Assembly: GCA_910583815.1 (NCBI GenBank)
Contig: CAJTZB010000017.1
Location: 1-24,547 of the forward strand
Direction of reading: 5' to 3'
DNA from: an uncultured Lachnospiraceae bacterium
GTDB lineage: Bacteria > Bacillota > Clostridia > Lachnospirales > Lachnospiraceae
DNA length: 24,547 bases
Part shown: piece by piece, positions 21,441 to 24,547 of the stretch
Layout: the number at the start of each line of letters is the position of its first letter
Numbering within the stretch: position 1 is the stretch's first letter
Program-made: the position numbers and the translations under genes
Notes under the pieces: model-generated
The model's input: the letters and a program-made list of their open reading frames with translations, nothing else
What the model was told of the DNA's origin: nothing
Databases searched by the model: none

Positions 21441-22370
21441 ATGGAAGAATACGTAATGCCAGAAAAGAAGAATAGAAAAGGAGTTACCGGAAAGGTAATT
21501 GTAGTTGTTATTCTTGTGGTGGCGCTTTGGATTTTTGGAATGTCTATCGTGGTAACGAACGAAAATGAATATACGCTTATCAGGCAGTTTGGCGAGATTG
21601 ACCATGTAATTTCCGAGCCGGGGCTAAGCTTTAAAATCCCATTTCTGCAGACGGCAGACACTTTGCCGAAGGAAATTCTGATTTATGACCTGACACCATC
21701 AGATGTGATTACAATGGATAAAAAGACGATGGTGGCAGACAGCTATGTGCTTTGGAGAATTGAGGACCCTGTGCTGTTTGTGCGTTCCCTGAATTCCCAG
21801 ATTGCGAATGCAGAGAGCCGTATCAATGCAACAGTATTTAACTCCATGAAAAATGTGATTTCAAGTATGTTGCAGACAGAGGTTATCAGTGGGAGAGAAG
21901 GCGTACTGACTGCAAAGATTATGGAAAACATAGGAAATTCTATGGAGCAATATGGAATCAGACTGCTAGATGTGCAGGTGAAGCGTCTTGATTTACCGGA
22001 CGATAACAAAATGGCAGTTTATGAACGCATGATTTCAGAACGTAACAACATTGCGGCAGCTTTTACCGCAGAAGGTGAGGCAGAGGCGCAGAAAATCCGT
22101 ACACAGACAGATTACGAAATTGCGGTCAGTTTATCAGAGGCAGAAGCAGAGGCAGCAGCAGTGATTGCGGCAGGAGAAGCAGAATATATGAGAATTCTTG
22201 CGGCTGCTTACTCTGATGTATCCCGCAGCGATTTTTATACATTTGTGCTTTCGCTCGATGCTGCTAAAGCATCATTAATAGGCAACAATAAAACATTGAT
22301 TTTATCAGCAGATTCCCCGATTGCACAGATATTCAATCAGGTAGAAGCACCAAAGCAGGCAGAAGAATAG
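21441..22370 (+). CDS. hflC: SPFH/prohibitin-domain membrane protein, HflC-like
   Basis: A 309-residue partner of the HflK-like protein encoded 21 bases upstream. It has one N-terminal membrane helix (about 17-38), an SPFH domain starting NENEYTLIRQFGEI, and the HflC-type block YERMISERNNIAAAFTAEGE followed by an Ala/Glu-rich coiled coil. The two proteins are expected to alternate in a ring on the outer face of the membrane. An AGGAG box lies 14 bases before the ATG, a long spacing; an in-frame ATG at 21456 is possible but has a poorer site. It is followed by oligoendopeptidase F. Confidence 0.87.
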   Translation: MEEYVMPEKKNRKGVTGKVIVVVILVVALWIFGMSIVVTNENEYTLIRQFGEIDHVISEPGLSFKIPFLQTADTLPKEILIYDLTPSDVITMDKKTMVADSYVLWRIEDPVLFVRSLNSQIANAESRINATVFNSMKNVISSMLQTEVISGREGVLTAKIMENIGNSMEQYGIRLLDVQVKRLDLPDDNKMAVYERMISERNNIAAAFTAEGEAEAQKIRTQTDYEIAVSLSEAEAEAAAVIAAGEAEYMRILAAAYSDVSRSDFYTFVLSLDAAKASLIGNNKTLILSADSPIAQIFNQVEAPKQAEE

Positions 22371-22395
22371 ACAGTTTTGAAAGGAGAGTACTTAT

Positions 22396-24195
22396 ATGGC
22401 AAAGGAATTACCAAAACGCAGTGAAGTAAGGATGGAGGATACATGGGATCTGACAGCGATGTACCCTTCTGTGGAAGCATGGGAAGAAGATTTGGAAGCA
22501 ATACAGAAAAAAGCAGAACAGGCTGCAGCTTATCAAGGGAGGCTTTCGGAGAATGCAGATGTATTCTACGAAGCAATGGCTCTTTTTGATGATACAGAGC
22601 GTATGCTGGCAAAGGCATACAACTATGCTTCCCGCGCTTCAGATGTAGACACAACAAATGCGGAAAATCAAGCACTTGTAATGAAAATATCCAACCTGTA
22701 TGTGAAGTATAGTGAGAAGACAGCTTTTGTTTCTTCTGAAATCCTTCAGATTCCGGAAGAAAAACTGACCGGATTCTTTGAAGAAAAGCAGGAGCTTTCT
22801 GTATTCCGTAATACAATCAAGGAAATACTTCGTGGTAAGGAACATACATTGTCCCCTGAAATGGAGCAGCTGCTTGCCTCTGCCGGAGACGTCACGGATG
22901 CGGCAGACAATATTTTTTCGATGTTCAATAATGCAGACCTTACATTCCCGGAGATTACCGGAGAGGACGGCGAAAAAGTGCGTCTGACACATGGAAGGTA
23001 TATTGCATTTTTGGAAAGCAGCGACAGGAATGTCCGCAGAGAAGCTTTTCAGGCAATGTACAGCACATATAAAAGCTTTCGGAATACGCTTGCCGCGACT
23101 TATCAGAGCAAGTTAAAAGCTCATCTGTTCAGGGCAAAGGCAAGGAAGTATAGCAGCTGCTTAGAGGCGGCAGTAAACAGGACAAACGTGCCGGCATCGG
23201 TTTACCATAATCTGATTGAGGCAGTCCATCAGAATCTGGACAAGATGCATCGCTATGTGGAACTGCGTAAGAAGCTGCTCGGAGTCGAAGAACTCCATAT
23301 GTATGATTTATATGTGCCTCTTGTAAAAGAAGCAGATGTAAAAATTTCGTTTGAAGAAGCCAAGAAAAATGTATATGAAGCTCTGGAGCCGCTTGGTGAG
23401 CGTTACCGCTCTATTTTAAAAGAGGGCTTTGAAAACCGTTGGATTGACGTATATGAAAATGAAGGAAAGAGAAGCGGCGCTTATTCGGCAGGTGTGTTTG
23501 GAGTACATCCGTATGTTCTCTTAAACCACAATAATACATTGGACAGCGAGTTTACGCTTGCCCATGAAATGGGACATGCATTGCATTCCTATCTTTCCAA
23601 TACGACACAGCCGCATCCGGATGCTTCTTATGTGATTTTTGTCGCAGAAGTAGCGTCTACCTGCAATGAAGTGCTTTTGATGCAGCATCTGTTAAAGAAA
23701 ACGACAGACAAGGTCGAACGCGCTTATCTGATTAATCATTTCTTGGAGAGTTTCCGTGGAACAGTATACCGTCAGACAATGTTTGCCGAGTATGAGCTTC
23801 TGACGCATGAACTGTGTGAGAAGGGCGAAGCGCTGACTCCGGACAGATTAAGCAGCTTGTATTATGATTTAAATAAGAAGTACTTTGGCGAAGGCATTGT
23901 AGTGGATGAGGATATTGCAATGGAATGGGCAAGGATTCCGCAGTTCTACTATAACTTTTATGTTTACCAGTATGCGACCGGTTTTTCTGCAGCAGTTGCG
24001 ATTGCAAACAAGATTCTGACAGAAGGGGAGCCGGCAGTAGAAAATTATCTGAAGTTCTTAAGCAGCGGATGTTCCAAAGCTCCAATTGACCTGCTTCGCA
24101 TTGCAGGCGTGGATATGACAACGCCGGAACCAGTCAATGCAGGGCTTAAAATGTTCAGTGAGCTGTTAGACGAGATGGAAGAATTGATGAAATAA
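22396..24195 (+). CDS. pepF: Oligoendopeptidase F, M3B zinc metallopeptidase
   Basis: A 599-residue cytoplasmic M3B peptidase that cleaves short peptides. The zinc site HEMGH is at 390-394 (His390, Glu391, His394) within LAHEMGHALHSYLS, and the third ligand region VAEVASTCNEVLL follows about 25 residues later. The C-terminal FYVYQYATGFSAAVAIA is diagnostic of PepF. Length is normal for the family. The ATG has AAAGGAGAG 7 bases upstream. It follows the HflKC-like genes on the same strand with a 25-base gap, suggesting a shared transcript linked to membrane protein and peptide turnover. Confidence 0.96.
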   Translation: MAKELPKRSEVRMEDTWDLTAMYPSVEAWEEDLEAIQKKAEQAAAYQGRLSENADVFYEAMALFDDTERMLAKAYNYASRASDVDTTNAENQALVMKISNLYVKYSEKTAFVSSEILQIPEEKLTGFFEEKQELSVFRNTIKEILRGKEHTLSPEMEQLLASAGDVTDAADNIFSMFNNADLTFPEITGEDGEKVRLTHGRYIAFLESSDRNVRREAFQAMYSTYKSFRNTLAATYQSKLKAHLFRAKARKYSSCLEAAVNRTNVPASVYHNLIEAVHQNLDKMHRYVELRKKLLGVEELHMYDLYVPLVKEADVKISFEEAKKNVYEALEPLGERYRSILKEGFENRWIDVYENEGKRSGAYSAGVFGVHPYVLLNHNNTLDSEFTLAHEMGHALHSYLSNTTQPHPDASYVIFVAEVASTCNEVLLMQHLLKKTTDKVERAYLINHFLESFRGTVYRQTMFAEYELLTHELCEKGEALTPDRLSSLYYDLNKKYFGEGIVVDEDIAMEWARIPQFYYNFYVYQYATGFSAAVAIANKILTEGEPAVENYLKFLSSGCSKAPIDLLRIAGVDMTTPEPVNAGLKMFSELLDEMEELMK

Positions 24196-24215
24196 AATAA
24201 TAGAAAGAGAAAGAA

Positions 24216-24547
24216 ATGGCAACTACAGAAGTAAAAGAAAATAAAATGGGTACAATGCCGATTCAGCCGCTGCTGCTTAATATGGCGCTGCCAATGATGC
24301 TCTCCATGCTGGTGCAGGCATTGTATAATATTGTAGACAGTATTTTCGTTTCAAGAGTCAGTGAGGATGCATTGACGGCGGTGTCCCTTGCATTTCCTGT
24401 GCAGAACCTGATGATTGCAGTCGGAACAGGTACAGGAGTCGGCGTCAATGCACTGCTTTCAAGGAGCCTTGGCGAAAAAAACAAAACAATGGTTGACAAG
24501 ACAGCAAACAACGCCGTAATTCTGACGGTATTCAGCTTTGTGCTATG
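24216..24547 (+). CDS. MATE-family efflux transporter (3' truncated by window edge)
   Basis: The frame opens at ATG 24216 and runs off the end of the window (110 codons visible). The translated start includes MPIQPLLLNMALPMMLSMLV and then YNIVDSIFVSRVSEDALTAV and GTGTGVGVNALLSRSLGEKN, the standard first three helices of a MATE exporter. The ribosome binding site is weak (AAAGAGAAAG). It lies 20 bases after pepF and is probably in the same operon. It is distinct from the MATE protein at 7198-8529. Confidence 0.9.
   Translation, partial: MATTEVKENKMGTMPIQPLLLNMALPMMLSMLVQALYNIVDSIFVSRVSEDALTAVSLAFPVQNLMIAVGTGTGVGVNALLSRSLGEKNKTMVDKTANNAVILTVFSFVL

Noticed and set aside
22337..22816. 159-codon minus-strand open frame opposite pepF
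   Set aside because: Low-complexity Leu/Pro/Ser translation without family features, antisense to the conserved pepF start region.

Overview
The window looks like the chromosome of a spore-forming, low-to-moderate GC Clostridia, most likely a gut Lachnospiraceae. The evidence is strong AGGAGG ribosome binding sites, a proline T-box in front of an archaeal/eukaryote-type prolyl-tRNA synthetase, a CotS-family spore coat gene, a PEGA-domain surface protein and an LtaS-like synthase. Genus cannot be fixed from the sequence alone. No rRNA, tRNA, CRISPR array or complete insertion sequence was seen.

Left end (1-2700): the tail of a visibly AT-rich operon of three overlapping genes. It matches the ABC-three-component (ABC-3C) type of predicted conflict/defence system: the C-terminal part of a CTD/effector protein cut by the window edge, a 75-residue middle component, and a DUF2326-type SMC-like ATPase. 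A hairpin separates it from the convergent metal gene pair (2703-4810, minus strand): a Zn/Cd-type P-type ATPase without its own N-terminal metal-binding domain, and a separate 73-residue HMA metal-binding protein upstream. A consensus promoter and a perfect 16-bp inverted repeat precede the pair.

Middle (5041-17314): an LtaS-like membrane sulfatase-fold enzyme with an extra C-terminal IPT/TIG-like domain; a MATE exporter divergent from a Crp/Fnr-type regulator, sharing a 12-bp palindrome; a T-box leader with prolyl-tRNA synthetase and a PLD/cardiolipin-synthase-like protein; a CCA-adding enzyme; a degenerate CotS-family kinase-fold protein and a PEGA-domain protein; and a minus-strand coiled-coil protein built from 21-bp tandem repeats.

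Right end (17643-24547): a phosphohexomutase, then a 466-bp hairpin-rich gap, then a co-directional cluster of HAD phosphatase, HflK-like and HflC-like SPFH proteins, oligoendopeptidase F and the start of a second MATE exporter.

The most striking non-coding signal is a ~120-bp cloverleaf-forming element present twice (12511-12630 and, inverted, 19475-19591). Paired substitutions preserve its stems. A second, different MITE-like unit with terminal inverted repeats lies at 19686-19821. Motif positions were read by hand; family names come from motif recognition, not database searches.
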